The notes under the pieces: generated by a model
Told to the model about the DNA's origin: nothing
The model's input: the letters and a program-made list of their open reading frames with translations, nothing else
Databases searched by the model: none
Translations under genes and position numbers: made by a program
Source of the DNA: Virgisporangium aliadipatigenens
GTDB lineage: Bacteria > Actinomycetota > Actinomycetes > Mycobacteriales > Micromonosporaceae
Length of the DNA stretch: 64,000 nt
Direction of reading: 5' to 3'
NCBI RefSeq assembly: GCF_016863615.1
Contig: NZ_BOPF01000009.1
Span: 186,001-250,000, forward strand
Shown here: piece after piece, positions 34,876 to 44,106 of the stretch
Numbering within the stretch: the stretch's first letter is position 1
Layout: each line of letters starts with the position of its first letter

Positions 34876-34888
34876 TCCCCCTTCGCCG

Positions 34889-36424
34889 TCAGTCCTCCTC
34901 GGCGAACACCAGCTTCTTGACCGGGGCCTCGTCGCGCCCGCGCGCCTTCGCGAGCAGCTTCGGCACGTACGGGGCGACGAGGGCGAGCACGGCAAGCGCC
35001 AGGATCACCGCCGTCAACGGCCGGGTCACGAACACGGTCAGGTTCCCGTCGCCGATCAGCAGCGCCCGCCGGAACTGCTCCTCCATCAGCGGCCCGAGGA
35101 TGACGCCCAGGATCACCGGCGCCAACGGGAAGTCGTAGCGGCGCATGAAGAAGCCGACGACGCCGATCCCGTAGGCGATCAGCACCTCCACGACGCTGTT
35201 CGACACCGCGTACACGCCCAGCGTGGCGAAGACCAGGATCGCCGAGTGCAGCACCGGACGCGGGATGCGCAGCACGCTCACCCACAGCCCGATCAGCGGC
35301 AGGTTCAGGATCAGCAGCAGCACGTTGCCGACGTACAGCGAGGCGATCAGCGCCCAGACCAGTTCCGGCGAGCGCTCGAACAGCTGCGGGCCGGGCTGCA
35401 CGTTGAAGATCTGGAACGCCGCGAGCAGCACGGCCGCCGTCGCCGACGTCGGGATGCCCAGCGTCAGCAGCGGCACGAGCACACCGGAGAACGACGCGTT
35501 GTTCGCCGCCTCCGGCCCCGCCACCCCTTCGATGGCACCCTTGCCGAACTCGTCGCGGTGCGCCGAGCGGTGCTTCTCGTACGTGTAGGAGAGGAACGTG
35601 GGCAGTTCCGCACCGCCGGAGGGCAGCGCCCCGAACGGGAATCCGAGCGCCGTGCCGCGCAGCCACGGCTTCCACGAGCGGCGCCAGTCCTCGCGGCTGA
35701 GCCAGCCGAGCAGTCCCCCGGAGCCGACGTGTTCCACTGTGGAGGGTTCGTCGCCGCGGGCGGCCGCGTGCAGCGTCTCCCCGATCGCGAACAGGCCGAC
35801 GATGACGACCACGATGCCGACCCCGTCGAGCAGTTCGAGGCTGCCGAAGGCGAAGCGGGACTGTCCGGTCAGCGAGTCGATCCCGATGACACCGAGGAAG
35901 AGCCCGAACGTCAACGACAGCAGGCCCCGCACGACGGAACGCCCGACGAGCGCGGTCACGCACACCATCGCCAGCACCGCCAGGGCGAAGTAGTCCGCCG
36001 CCCGGAACGAGGTCGCCAGCGACGCCACCGGTGCGGCGATCACGCTCAGCAGCACCGTCGAGATGGTGCCCGCCACGAACGAGCCGATCGCCGCCGTCGC
36101 CAGCGCCGCACGCGCCCGTCCCCGGCGGGCCATCTGGTGACCCTCGATCGAGGTGGCCACCGACGCCGACTCCCCCGGCGTGTTCAGCAGGATCGACGTC
36201 GTCGAGCCGCCGTACATCGCCCCGTAGTAGATGCCGGCGAACATGATGAGCGCACCGACCGGATCGTCGAGGCTGAACGTGATCGGCAGCAGCAGCGCGA
36301 TCGTCAACGCCGGCCCGATGCCCGGCAGCACACCGACGAACGTGCCGACGGTGACGCCGATCGCCGCGAAGAGCAGGTTCGCCGGGCTGAGCACGGTGGC
36401 GAAGCCCGACAGCAGGTCGTTCAC
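34889..36424 (-). CDS. tctA: Tripartite tricarboxylate transporter large membrane subunit (TctA family)
   Basis: This 511-residue membrane protein has about 11-12 hydrophobic segments and the hallmark motifs [17 protein letters not shown] (about residue 30) and [20 protein letters not shown] (about 65). The second-half repeat [20 protein letters not shown] (about 310) is also intact. The GTG start overlaps the tctB stop. It transports carboxylates using the ion gradient, together with TctB and a binding protein. Exact substrate is unknown; citrate-like and dicarboxylate members are both known. Confidence 0.93.
   Translation of the reverse strand: MNDLLSGFATVLSPANLLFAAIGVTVGTFVGVLPGIGPALTIALLLPITFSLDDPVGALIMFAGIYYGAMYGGSTTSILLNTPGESASVATSIEGHQMARRGRARAALATAAIGSFVAGTISTVLLSVIAAPVASLATSFRAADYFALAVLAMVCVTALVGRSVVRGLLSLTFGLFLGVIGIDSLTGQSRFAFGSLELLDGVGIVVVIVGLFAIGETLHAAARGDEPSTVEHVGSGGLLGWLSREDWRRSWKPWLRGTALGFPFGALPSGGAELPTFLSYTYEKHRSAHRDEFGKGAIEGVAGPEAANNASFSGVLVPLLTLGIPTSATAAVLLAAFQIFNVQPGPQLFERSPELVWALIASLYVGNVLLLILNLPLIGLWVSVLRIPRPVLHSAILVFATLGVYAVSNSVVEVLIAYGIGVVGFFMRRYDFPLAPVILGVILGPLMEEQFRRALLIGDGNLTVFVTRPLTAVILALAVLALVAPYVPKLLAKARGRDEAPVKKLVFAEED
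35733..35743. repeat. Copy of the iterated palindrome TCCACWGTGGA
   Basis: TCCACTGTGGA lies within tctA. It is an exact copy of the element at 27331. Confidence 0.7.
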
Positions 36425-36861
36425 AGCGGCAACACCCCCGCCGGCAGGCGGATGTCGAGCAGCTGCGTGAAGGACAGGTACACCCCGAACGCCAGCGGCA
36501 CCGCCACGAGGACGTCGCGCAGCAACTGCCGGCTGCCGAGGATGCGCGCCGCGCCGACGAAGAACGCCGCGCTGGCCAGGGCGAAGCCGACCGGTTCGAG
36601 CAGCAGGACGTAGGCGACGAGCGCGCCGACCAGCATGACCGGCGCCCACTTGTGGTTCGCCGGCTCACTGTCCACAGTGGACGGCTGCAGGAGATACACC
36701 AGTGCGAGACCGCTCCACAGCACCGTGACCATCAACGGCGCGAAGCGCGGCCCGTCGACGGCGAGCGAGCCGTCCCCGGCCTCCCGCACGGCGGTCAAGC
36801 CGAGCAGGAGACCGCAGACGAGCAGGACCGCGCCGACGACGCGGGGTCCGGAGACGGTCAT
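36421..36861 (-). CDS. tctB: Tripartite tricarboxylate transporter small membrane subunit (TctB family)
   Basis: This 146-residue protein has four hydrophobic segments ([72 protein letters not shown]), the topology of TctB. The [14 protein letters not shown] stretch in the third helix and after it is the conserved part of the family. The ATG overlaps the tctC stop in TGATG and its stop overlaps the tctA GTG, so the three genes are coupled. It contains a copy of the iterated palindrome. Confidence 0.88.
   Translation of the reverse strand: MTVSGPRVVGAVLLVCGLLLGLTAVREAGDGSLAVDGPRFAPLMVTVLWSGLALVYLLQPSTVDSEPANHKWAPVMLVGALVAYVLLLEPVGFALASAAFFVGAARILGSRQLLRDVLVAVPLAFGVYLSFTQLLDIRLPAGVLPL
36671..36681. 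repeat. Copy of the iterated palindrome TCCACWGTGGA
   Basis: TCCACAGTGGA lies within tctB, with the central base pair A instead of T. Confidence 0.7.
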
Positions 36862-37868
36862 CAGGAGACGACCCCGGCCTCGACCAGCACCGCGCGGATC
36901 CGGGCCGATTCGCTGTCGTAGAAAGCCTTCGCCGCGTCGCCGCTGCGGTAGAAGTCGCTCCAGCCCTGCTGCTTCATCGCCTCCTGCCACTGCGGGGAGG
37001 TGTGCAGCTTGTCGAGGAGCGCGACGACGGCCGCCCGTTCACCCGCCTTGATGCCGGGGGGTGCGACGATTCCGCGCCAGTTCAACAGTTCCACGTCAAA
37101 GCCGTTGTCCTTGATCGTGGGGACGGGACTGCCGCCACCGACGTCGACGCCCTTGGCGCCGGAGACGGCGAGCGCGCGGACCTTGCCCGCGGCGACGAGG
37201 TCCTTGAACTCGCTCGCCCCCGACACGGCGGCGGTCAGGTCGCCGGAGAGCAGACCCGCCTTCGTCTCCCCGCCGCCGGAGTAGGCGACGTACTTCATCT
37301 TCTTCGGGTCGACACCGGCGGCCTTGGCCAGCAGGCCGACCAGGATCTGGTCGGTGCCGCCGGCCGAGCCGCCGCCCCACTTGACCGATGCGGGATCCGC
37401 CCGGAACGCCGCCACGAGATCCTTGAGGTTCTGGTGCGGCGACGCGGCCGGCACGACGATCACCTCCTCCTCGGCGGTGAGGGTGGCGATCGGGGTGGTC
37501 TGCGCGAGGTCGACGGCGGACTTGTTGGTGACGATGCCGCCGACCATCACCAGACCGGTGATCATCAGCTGGTGCGCGTCGCCGCGGTGCTTCGTGGCCA
37601 ACTGCGCGAGGCCGACCGTGCCGGCGGCGCCGGTGACGTTGGTGACCTCGACGGCCTCCTTGACGATGCCGGCGTCCTTGAGCGTCTTCTGGATCGTGCG
37701 GGCGGTGAGGTCCCAGCCGCCACCGGCACCCGCGGGGGCCATGATCTGTAACGTGCGGGTGGGGTAGGCGACGGTGTCGGCTTTCGCGCTGTCGTTCCCG
37801 GAGTCACCGCAGGCGGCGACCGAACCGAGGACGACACCGGCGACGAGCACGGCGGCGGTCCTTCTCAT
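36861..37868 (-). CDS. tctC: TctC-family solute-binding lipoprotein
   Basis: This 335-residue binding protein has a lipoprotein signal peptide (MRRTAAVLVAGVVLGSVAAC; lipobox with Cys at residue 20) and the family segments IMAPAGAGGGWDLTARTIQ and NVTGAAGTVGLAQL. GGAGC precedes the ATG at 37868. It leads the tctCBA operon, delivers the substrate to TctAB and is distinct from the second binding protein at 31562. The region upstream to 38034 holds its promoter but no clear operator. Confidence 0.92.
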   Translation of the reverse strand: MRRTAAVLVAGVVLGSVAACGDSGNDSAKADTVAYPTRTLQIMAPAGAGGGWDLTARTIQKTLKDAGIVKEAVEVTNVTGAAGTVGLAQLATKHRGDAHQLMITGLVMVGGIVTNKSAVDLAQTTPIATLTAEEEVIVVPAASPHQNLKDLVAAFRADPASVKWGGGSAGGTDQILVGLLAKAAGVDPKKMKYVAYSGGGETKAGLLSGDLTAAVSGASEFKDLVAAGKVRALAVSGAKGVDVGGGSPVPTIKDNGFDVELLNWRGIVAPPGIKAGERAAVVALLDKLHTSPQWQEAMKQQGWSDFYRSGDAAKAFYDSESARIRAVLVEAGVVS

Positions 37869-38034
37869 GACTGCGCTCCTTCATCGGGCGGAAATGTTTC
37901 GCGCGTGTGAAGGGGAATCGTGTGGTCGCCGAAGGCGCAGGTCACGCTTGTGGTGCGGAAGAAGCTTTTGGTCGTATCGGTCGCCACGCGTGCGGTGCGC
38001 GCCGGTCGACCGACGCGCACCGCGACCCACTACC

Positions 38035-38505
38035 TCAGACCTGGTAGCACCAGAAGTACTTCCACTCGTACGCGCTCGGGAAATATCCGCCCGACCCGTC
38101 GGCGGCGAGGCATCGGTAGACCGCGCCCGTCACGCCGTCGATCACGTTCGCGTAATCGACCTGCCAGTCATTGCCGTTGTTGTACTTGACGATCGCCATC
38201 TGGCAGACGCCGTTGAGGTTCCAGTTCCACGGGCCGTAGCGCCGGAACGACCCGGGCTCGAAGTCGTCGGCGGACGAGTCGAGATTGACGAACGGTCCGG
38301 AGGTGTCGTCGCAGCCGTAGACCTTCGCGTGGACCGTCGCGTCGGTGCCGGCCCAGGTCTGCCAGCCGGTCTGGATCTCGACGTAGAAGCGCGAGACCAC
38401 CTTGGCGGTCCCGGCGTCGGCGGACGCGGCACCGGCCGAACCCAGCAGCAGCGCCACTCCCGCCATGAGCGCGACCAGGATCGCGCGTACCCGTCCCACG
38501 TGCAT
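38035..38505 (-). CDS. Secreted PLAT-like domain protein
   Basis: This 156-residue protein has a Sec signal peptide (MHVGRVRAILVALMAGVALL, then an ASA-type cleavage site near residue 34). The mature region reads like a small PLAT/LH2-type beta sandwich (VEIQTGWQTWAGTDATVHAK, VYGCDDTSGPFVNLDSS, then WQVDYANVIDG) with three to four Cys. GGAAGGG lies before the ATG. It is divergent from the HTH/NB-ARC/TPR regulator. The role is unknown; PLAT domains often bind lipids or partner proteins. Confidence 0.7.
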   Translation of the reverse strand: MHVGRVRAILVALMAGVALLLGSAGAASADAGTAKVVSRFYVEIQTGWQTWAGTDATVHAKVYGCDDTSGPFVNLDSSADDFEPGSFRRYGPWNWNLNGVCQMAIVKYNNGNDWQVDYANVIDGVTGAVYRCLAADGSGGYFPSAYEWKYFWCYQV

Positions 38506-38797
38506 GTGTGTTTCCCTTCCGCTGCGCGCCGCCCGTCGGATCGGCCGGCGTCGGGACGAAGCGTCGATCGCCGGCCGGCCCGCCGGGCGCGATTGCGGAC
38601 TGTCCGGCGCCCGGACGGGTACCGCCGGCCGCTGCGGCCGGGCGTGGCCGGGGCGGCGCACCGGACAGCACCGGACACCGGACGCCCGGCCATGCATTCA
38701 CACAGTCGAATGCCCGACAGGACGGGCGCCGTCGCGTCCCTAGGCTTGTTCCGTCGAACGCGCATCGATCGGCCGGGGAACCGATCCGGCCCACGAG

Positions 38798-41413
38798 TTG
38801 CTGGTCGGCCTGTGTCGGGACCTACGGGTGCTTCGGGACCAGGCGGGCGGCCCGAGCCTGCGGGTGCTCGCGCAGCAGGTCGGCCTCGGCAAGAGCCAGA
38901 TCGGCGCCATTCTCGGCGGCCAGGTGCGCACCCCGCCGCAGTGGCCGCTCGTCAGGCGCATGGTCGAGGTCTGCTACGCGCACGCCCACCAACGGCACCG
39001 CACCGAACGCCTCTCGTGGCGCGGCGGTCTCGACGAGTACTGGCGGCCCCGGCACACGCTGATCGAGCACGCGTTCGACCGGCGCGGCACGAGCGAGGCC
39101 GCGACGCCCGCCCCGGAAGTCCCGCCCGACCCGGTGCCGCAGCGGGCCGCACCTCCGGTGCCCCGACAACTGCCGTCCGCGGTCGCCGGGTTCACCGGAC
39201 GGGATCGCCAACTGTCCGCACTGGACGCCCTGCTGGGCACCTCGACCGGATCGACCGGCGTGACCGTGACGATCGGCGGGTCGGCCGGCGTCGGCAAGAC
39301 CGCGCTGGCGATCCACTGGGCCCGCCGGGTCCGGGACCGGTTCCCCGACGGCCAGCTGTACCTCAACCTGCGCGGCCACTCGACCGACCCGCCGCTGTCT
39401 CCCGCGCAGGCACTGGCCCGGTTCCTGCGCGCCCTCGGCATCGCCCCCGACCGGGTGCCGACCGAGGTCGACGAGGCGGCCGCGCTGTTCCGCACGCTGG
39501 TCGCCGACCGCCGCCTGCTGGTGCTGCTCGACAACGCGGCCGGCCCCGACCAGGTGCGCCCGCTGCTGCCGGCCAGCCCGCACTGCGTCGTTCTGGTGAC
39601 CAGCCGCGAACGCCTCGGCGGCCTCGTCGCCAGCGACGGCGCCCGCCCGCTCACCCTCGACGTCCTCGACGACGCGGAGGCGCGCGCACTCCTCGTCGCC
39701 GCGCTCGGTCCGGCGCGCGCCGAGGCCGACCCGGCCGCCGTTCGTGACCTGGCCCGGCTGTGCGGCCGGCTGCCCCTCGCGCTGCGCATCGCCGCCGCCA
39801 ACCTCGTCACCCGGCCGCACACCGCGACCGCACGGTTCGTCGCGGACCTGCGGGCCGGCAACCGCATCGCCGACCTCACCGTCACCGGCGACGAACGCAC
39901 CGCCGTCCGGGCGGCCTTCGACCTGTCCTACGCCACCCTGGGCGAGACCGAACGGCGGGTCTTCCGCCTGCTCGGCCACGTGCCCGCGCCCGACGTCGCG
40001 ACGGCCGCGGTGTGCGCGCTCACCGGCCTGGCCCCGGCGGCGACGACCGGCGCACTGCGCCGGCTGCAGGACGCCCACCTCGTCGACGAACCGGCGGCCG
40101 GCCGCCACACCCTGCACGACCTGCTGCGGCACTACGCCCGGTCGCTGACCGACGGCGCGGCCGAGCACCGCGACGCGGCCGACGCCCTGGACCGCCTGCA
40201 CGCCTTCTACCTGAACGCCACGGACGCCGCCGCCGACCTCCTCTACGGCTGGACGGTGCGCCTGCCCGCACCCGAGGAACCCGTCGACGCCGCACGCCCC
40301 ACGCTGCCCTTCCCCGACGCGGCCGCCGCCCTGGACTGGCTCGACGCCGAACGCGCCAACCTCGTCGCGCTCGTGTGTCACGCCGCCGAACGGGGCCCCC
40401 GGGAGGTCGCCTGGCGGCTCGCCGACAACCTGCGCGGATACTTCTTCCTGCGGCGCGGGTTCGTCGACTGGTTGGCCGTCGCGCACGCCGCACGACGCGC
40501 CGCGGACGGCCGCCCGGGGCCGATGGCCGCCGCGGACCTCAGTCTCGGCGTCGCCTACGCCTCGATCGGCCGCTACTCCGCCGCGATCACCCACTACACC
40601 GCGTCGTTGACGCTCGCCGGGCGGGCCGGCTGGACGGCCGGACGGGCGGCCGCGCTGAACAACGTCGGCACCGCGCTGAGCCAGACCGGACGCCTGCGGG
40701 AGGCCGCCGGCCGGTTCACCGAGGCGATCGAGGCGCACGAGCGGGCCGGCAACCCCGGACAGCAGGCCGTGGCGCTGGACAACCTCGGCATCGTGCGACG
40801 CGAACTCGGCGACCTCGACGCGGCCGCGACCCTGCACCGCAAGGCGATCGTCCTGCACCACGAGTCGGGTTCGCCCTACGGCCACGCCACCGCGCTGGAC
40901 AATCTCGCCGCGGTGTTCCTGGACGGCGGCCGGCCGGACGAGGCGATGGAACACTTCCGGGCCGCGCTCGCGCTGCACCGCCGCGCCGGCGACCGCGGCC
41001 GCGTCGCCGCCTGCCTACGCGGCATCGCCGAGGCGCACTGCCGGGCCGGCCGTGCGCGTTCGGCGGTGCGGCCGGCACGGGAGGCGCTCGCCCTCACGAC
41101 GGTCATCGGCGACCGGCGGGCCCAGGCTCAGTCGCTCGTCACCCTCGCCACGGTCGAACAGGAGCTCGGGCTGCGCGCCACGGCGGCGGACCGGTTCCTC
41201 GACGCGCTGCGGCTGGCCGGCGACACCGACTGCCGCCACGTGCAGGCCCGCGCCCTCATCGGGGTGTCCCGCGCGCGGGTCGACCTCGGGCGCCCCGCCG
41301 ACGCCGACGGCCCGCTGCGCGAGGCGCTGCGCCTGGTCCGGGCGAACGGCTACCGCGTGCTGGAGGCGGAGGCGCTGGCCGTCCGCGCCCGGATCAACGC
41401 CGCCCGGACCTGA
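38798..41413 (+). CDS. HTH/NB-ARC/TPR (STAND) regulator
   Basis: This 871-residue protein has an N-terminal XRE-like HTH (about residues 15-60, LAQQVGLGKSQIGAILGG), a linker rich in Pro, an NB-ARC ATPase (P-loop IGGSAGVGKTALAIHWARR about 163-181, LLVLLDNAAGPDQVRPLLP, VLVTSRERLGGL, LCGRLPLALRIAAANLV) and at least six TPRs (from about 570). It resembles AfsR without the SARP domain. TTG at 38798 is the only possible start that keeps the HTH, because an in-frame TAG lies at 38741. It probably controls transcription in response to a ligand bound by the TPRs. Confidence 0.88.
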   Translation: MLVGLCRDLRVLRDQAGGPSLRVLAQQVGLGKSQIGAILGGQVRTPPQWPLVRRMVEVCYAHAHQRHRTERLSWRGGLDEYWRPRHTLIEHAFDRRGTSEAATPAPEVPPDPVPQRAAPPVPRQLPSAVAGFTGRDRQLSALDALLGTSTGSTGVTVTIGGSAGVGKTALAIHWARRVRDRFPDGQLYLNLRGHSTDPPLSPAQALARFLRALGIAPDRVPTEVDEAAALFRTLVADRRLLVLLDNAAGPDQVRPLLPASPHCVVLVTSRERLGGLVASDGARPLTLDVLDDAEARALLVAALGPARAEADPAAVRDLARLCGRLPLALRIAAANLVTRPHTATARFVADLRAGNRIADLTVTGDERTAVRAAFDLSYATLGETERRVFRLLGHVPAPDVATAAVCALTGLAPAATTGALRRLQDAHLVDEPAAGRHTLHDLLRHYARSLTDGAAEHRDAADALDRLHAFYLNATDAAADLLYGWTVRLPAPEEPVDAARPTLPFPDAAAALDWLDAERANLVALVCHAAERGPREVAWRLADNLRGYFFLRRGFVDWLAVAHAARRAADGRPGPMAAADLSLGVAYASIGRYSAAITHYTASLTLAGRAGWTAGRAAALNNVGTALSQTGRLREAAGRFTEAIEAHERAGNPGQQAVALDNLGIVRRELGDLDAAATLHRKAIVLHHESGSPYGHATALDNLAAVFLDGGRPDEAMEHFRAALALHRRAGDRGRVAACLRGIAEAHCRAGRARSAVRPAREALALTTVIGDRRAQAQSLVTLATVEQELGLRATAADRFLDALRLAGDTDCRHVQARALIGVSRARVDLGRPADADGPLREALRLVRANGYRVLEAEALAVRARINAART

Positions 41414-41431
41414 CAGGGCTCCTGCGGATCG

Positions 41432-42337
41432 TCACACGGCCAGGTGGTACCTGAACCACCCCGGGCCCATCGCCATACCCGTGCCGAACCCACCGCTGCC
41501 GTTGCCGGCCCAGGAGTACAGCACCCATCCGGTGGTCTGCTTGTTCGCGCCCACGAGGTCGCCGTTGCCGTCGCCGGTGAAGTCACCCATCCCGGAGATG
41601 CTGCGTGGGTTGTGATAGGCGTCCCAGCCGGTACCGATCCCGATCCGGGAAGAGAAGGCGCCGTTGCCGAAGCCGAACCAGATACTCAGCTGTCTGCTGG
41701 ACTCACCGATCGCGACGAGGTCCGCGTTTCCGTCGCTGTTGAGATCGCCCGCGCCGGTGAGGGTCATCTTGTACGGCCCCCATCCCTCGCCCACGCGAAC
41801 GCCGTTGTTGAAACCGCCGCCGCCGTTGCCGTACCAGAGCCACAGGGCATCGTTGTCGTTCTTGTTGACGCCCACGAGGTCGCCGTTGCCGTCGTTGTTG
41901 AGGTCGCCGGCGGCGTAGATGGCGCCGTGGTCAAAGCCGACCAGGTCCCGGTAGGTGAACGGCTCCCATCCGCAGCCCAGCTGGGTCTTGAGGCCGAAGC
42001 CGCCCGCCCCGTTGCCAAACCAGCGGAAGAGACAGTAGCCGTTGCTGCCCACGCCGATGGCCACGAGGTCGCCGTTGCCGTCGCGGTTGAGATCCCCGAC
42101 CGCGCTCAGCGAGGTCCAGTGGTCCTGCCAACCGCAGCCGACCCGCACACCGCCGCCGAGTCCACCGCTGCCGTTGCCGTACCAGCGATAGAGGCAGTAA
42201 TCCTCATCGTTGATGGCGACCAGGTCGCTGATGCCGTCCCGGTTGTAGTCGTTGCGTTTGTCGCTGAGCGCCGCTTGGGCGGGTGCCGCCACGGTGGCGG
42301 TCAGGCCGGCCGCGAGTAGTGCCACGACAGACTCCAC
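41432..42337 (-). CDS. Secreted FG-GAP/VCBS-repeat protein
   Basis: This protein of about 301 residues has a hydrophobic signal (ALLAAGLTATVAAPAQA) and at least five FG-GAP repeats, each with a Ca-binding loop of the form GDLNxDGNGDLVAI and a WYGNGxGGF strand. The fold should be a small secreted propeller. The GTG at 42337 leaves a signal peptide without positive charge, whereas an ATG at 42454 adds an Arg-rich region. The longer start would lie deep inside the divergent AraC gene. Either way the two 5' ends overlap, which is unusual. Confidence 0.75.
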   Translation of the reverse strand: MESVVALLAAGLTATVAAPAQAALSDKRNDYNRDGISDLVAINDEDYCLYRWYGNGSGGLGGGVRVGCGWQDHWTSLSAVGDLNRDGNGDLVAIGVGSNGYCLFRWFGNGAGGFGLKTQLGCGWEPFTYRDLVGFDHGAIYAAGDLNNDGNGDLVGVNKNDNDALWLWYGNGGGGFNNGVRVGEGWGPYKMTLTGAGDLNSDGNADLVAIGESSRQLSIWFGFGNGAFSSRIGIGTGWDAYHNPRSISGMGDFTGDGNGDLVGANKQTTGWVLYSWAGNGSGGFGTGMAMGPGWFRYHLAV

Positions 42338-43274
42338 GGCGTTTCCCGCGCGCGAGCGGCTGGAGGCCTGGCGGAGCGCCGTCGACGCGTCCCTGATTCC
42401 GACCGAGGTGGGCAGCCCGCGCCCGGCGGCGTTCAACGCCCGGCTGAGCGCCATGCCGTTGGGCGCGCTGCAGATCGCGTCCCTGGCATACTCGTCGCTG
42501 GTCTCGCGCCGGTCGCCGAGGATGATCCGGCGGTGCGACCCCGAGTACTACCAGGTCGGCCTCATCCGCTCCGGCCGACACGGCATCGATCAGGATCACG
42601 CGAGCGCGGTACTCCGACCGGGCAACCTCGTCGTCTACGACAGTTCCCGGCCCTTCGAAGCGGTCAGCACCGGCAACGTCTCGCCGTCCGAGAGCGTCGT
42701 GCTGCACCTCCCCCAGCGTCTCCTACCGCTGCCCGCCCGGCAGGTCCACCGCTGCTGCGCCCGGCCGATCCCGGCAGCCGGCGGCATCGGCCAACTGCTC
42801 GCACAGTTCCTGGGCACCGTCGCCGACAACCACGACCGCTACACCGCGCGGGACGCCATACGCCTCGGGAACATCGCCGTCGACCTGATCACCGCCGTCC
42901 TCGCCCACCATCTCGAGATCGACCGCCCGCCGCTGCACTCGCCGACCCACACCTACTACCTGCGCATCGTCTCCTACATCGAACGACATCTGCTCCGGCC
43001 GGACCTCAACCCGGCCGTCATCGCCGCGGCGCACGGGATCTCGCTGCGCTATCTGCATCGGATCTTTCAGCAGCATCACCACACGAGTGTCGGAGCCGAC
43101 ATCCGCACGCGGCGTCTGGAGCGGGCCCGGCGCGAGCTGATCGATCCGTGCCTCGGCCACCTCTCCGTCGCGGCCATCGCCGCGCGCTCGGGGTTCGACC
43201 GTCCGGCCGACTTCACCCGCGCGTTCCGCAGACACGTCGGCATGTCGCCGCGGGACTACCGCACCCGGGCGTGA
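42294..43274 (+). CDS. AraC-family transcriptional regulator
   Basis: This protein of about 326 residues has an N-terminal AraC-binding-like domain (ERLEAWRSAVDASLIPTEVG, RPGNLVVYDSSRPFEA) and a C-terminal double HTH (IAAAHGISLRYLHRIFQQHH; VAAIAARSGFDRPADFTRAF; ending HVGMSPRDYR). The GTG at 42294 is chosen; TTG at 42252 is in frame. The conserved N-terminal helix begins near residue 15, so the gene must start inside the divergent FG-GAP gene. Its stop is seven bases from the convergent TetR stop. Confidence 0.88.
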   Translation: MAVRPAASSATTDSTAFPARERLEAWRSAVDASLIPTEVGSPRPAAFNARLSAMPLGALQIASLAYSSLVSRRSPRMIRRCDPEYYQVGLIRSGRHGIDQDHASAVLRPGNLVVYDSSRPFEAVSTGNVSPSESVVLHLPQRLLPLPARQVHRCCARPIPAAGGIGQLLAQFLGTVADNHDRYTARDAIRLGNIAVDLITAVLAHHLEIDRPPLHSPTHTYYLRIVSYIERHLLRPDLNPAVIAAAHGISLRYLHRIFQQHHHTSVGADIRTRRLERARRELIDPCLGHLSVAAIAARSGFDRPADFTRAFRRHVGMSPRDYRTRA

Positions 43275-43280
43275 GCTCTC

Positions 43281-43904
43281 TCAAGAGCCGGCCGTGCCGG
43301 GCTCAGGTAGCGGTTCGGTGTTGCGGCTGCTGAGGCCGTCGAGGGAGATGCGCAGCAGGCGGCGCCACCGACCCGGGTGGCTGTCGGCGGTGGTCAGGAC
43401 GGCCTGGCTCAGCGAGCCACTGAGCAGGAACAGGTCCTCGGTGGTGACACCGGGGCGCAGAACGCCGGCGTCCACGCAGCGGGTGCGTACCTGGTCGATG
43501 AGGGAGTAGCAGCGCTGGACGCAGTACTCGCTGGGGCCGCCGGTGGTGGCGTAGCTCTCGACGACGGCGCGGTTGTCGGCCTGGTTGTCGAGCAGCTGCT
43601 CGAAGAAGCCGGTAAGTGCCTGCCAGGGGTCCTCGGTCGCCACGGCCTGTTGGTGGGCGTCGGTCAGCCAGGCGTTGAACTGCTGTTCGAGCACGGTGGT
43701 GAGCAGCTCGTCCTTGGTGGGGAAGTGGCGGTAGAGGGTGCCCATGCCGACGCCGCTGCGACGGGCGATCTCCCGCACGTCCACGCTACCGCCGCACTCG
43801 GCGAAGACCTGACCGGCCGCCTCGATGATCGCGGCCCGGTTGCGCTCGGCATCGGCCCAGCGGCCGCGCCTGGGTGCGGGAGCGGCGTGGTCGGCGAGCG
43901 TCAC
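43281..43904 (-). CDS. TetR-family repressor
   Basis: This 207-residue protein has an N-terminal HTH (AAIIEAAGQVFAECGGSVDV, then IARRSGVGMGTLYRHFPTKD) and a helical ligand domain (LLDNQADNRAVVESYATTGG). GTG at 43904 is used. It is divergent from the Rossmann reductase at 44107, and the 200 bases between hold two copies of a CGGAGC-type dyad. It probably represses both genes. Confidence 0.9.
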   Translation of the reverse strand: MTLADHAAPAPRRGRWADAERNRAAIIEAAGQVFAECGGSVDVREIARRSGVGMGTLYRHFPTKDELLTTVLEQQFNAWLTDAHQQAVATEDPWQALTGFFEQLLDNQADNRAVVESYATTGGPSEYCVQRCYSLIDQVRTRCVDAGVLRPGVTTEDLFLLSGSLSQAVLTTADSHPGRWRRLLRISLDGLSSRNTEPLPEPGTAGS

Positions 43905-43933
43905 GACGTCCAGCGTACGGCGTGACCCAGATT

Positions 43934-43981
43934 CGGAGCAGGCGCTCCGCTGTGACCCGGAAAACAGGAGCAGGCGCTCCG
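43934..43981 (+). promoter_or_regulatory. Two tandem operator dyads, 32 bp apart
   Basis: CGGAGC-AGGC-GCTCCG lies at 43934-43949, and GGAGC-AGGC-GCTCC recurs at 43967-43980 followed by G at 43981. Flanking GTGACCC and CGCT are also repeated, so the whole unit looks like a tandem duplication. The 32-base spacing is about three helical turns, placing two bound dimers on the same face. A -10-like TAATGCT follows at 43984. They are likely sites for the TetR at 43281. Confidence 0.7.
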
Positions 43982-43996
43982 CTTAATGCTAGCTTC

Positions 43997-44018
43997 AACC
44001 GGAGCATCTGTTCCGGTT
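43997..44018 (+). promoter_or_regulatory. Leader hairpin or third dyad upstream of the reductase gene
   Basis: AACCGGA (43997-44003) and TCCGGTT (44012-44018) are perfect 7-bp arms with an eight-base loop, followed by TTCTC. In the mRNA this would form a hairpin about 90 bases before the ATG. It could be a weak attenuator or another binding site. Confidence 0.4.
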
Positions 44019-44106
44019 TTCTCGGGCCGGAGGCCTCGGTCCCACCCCGACTCGACTTCGGCACCACCGGCGGACGACTGCGTCCGCGAGATGAGGAGAA
44101 CCTTCC

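Noticed and set aside
38035-38794. Extended frames upstream of the secreted PLAT-like gene
   Set aside because: The signal peptide and ribosome site fix the start at 38505; upstream codons are Arg/Pro-rich noise.
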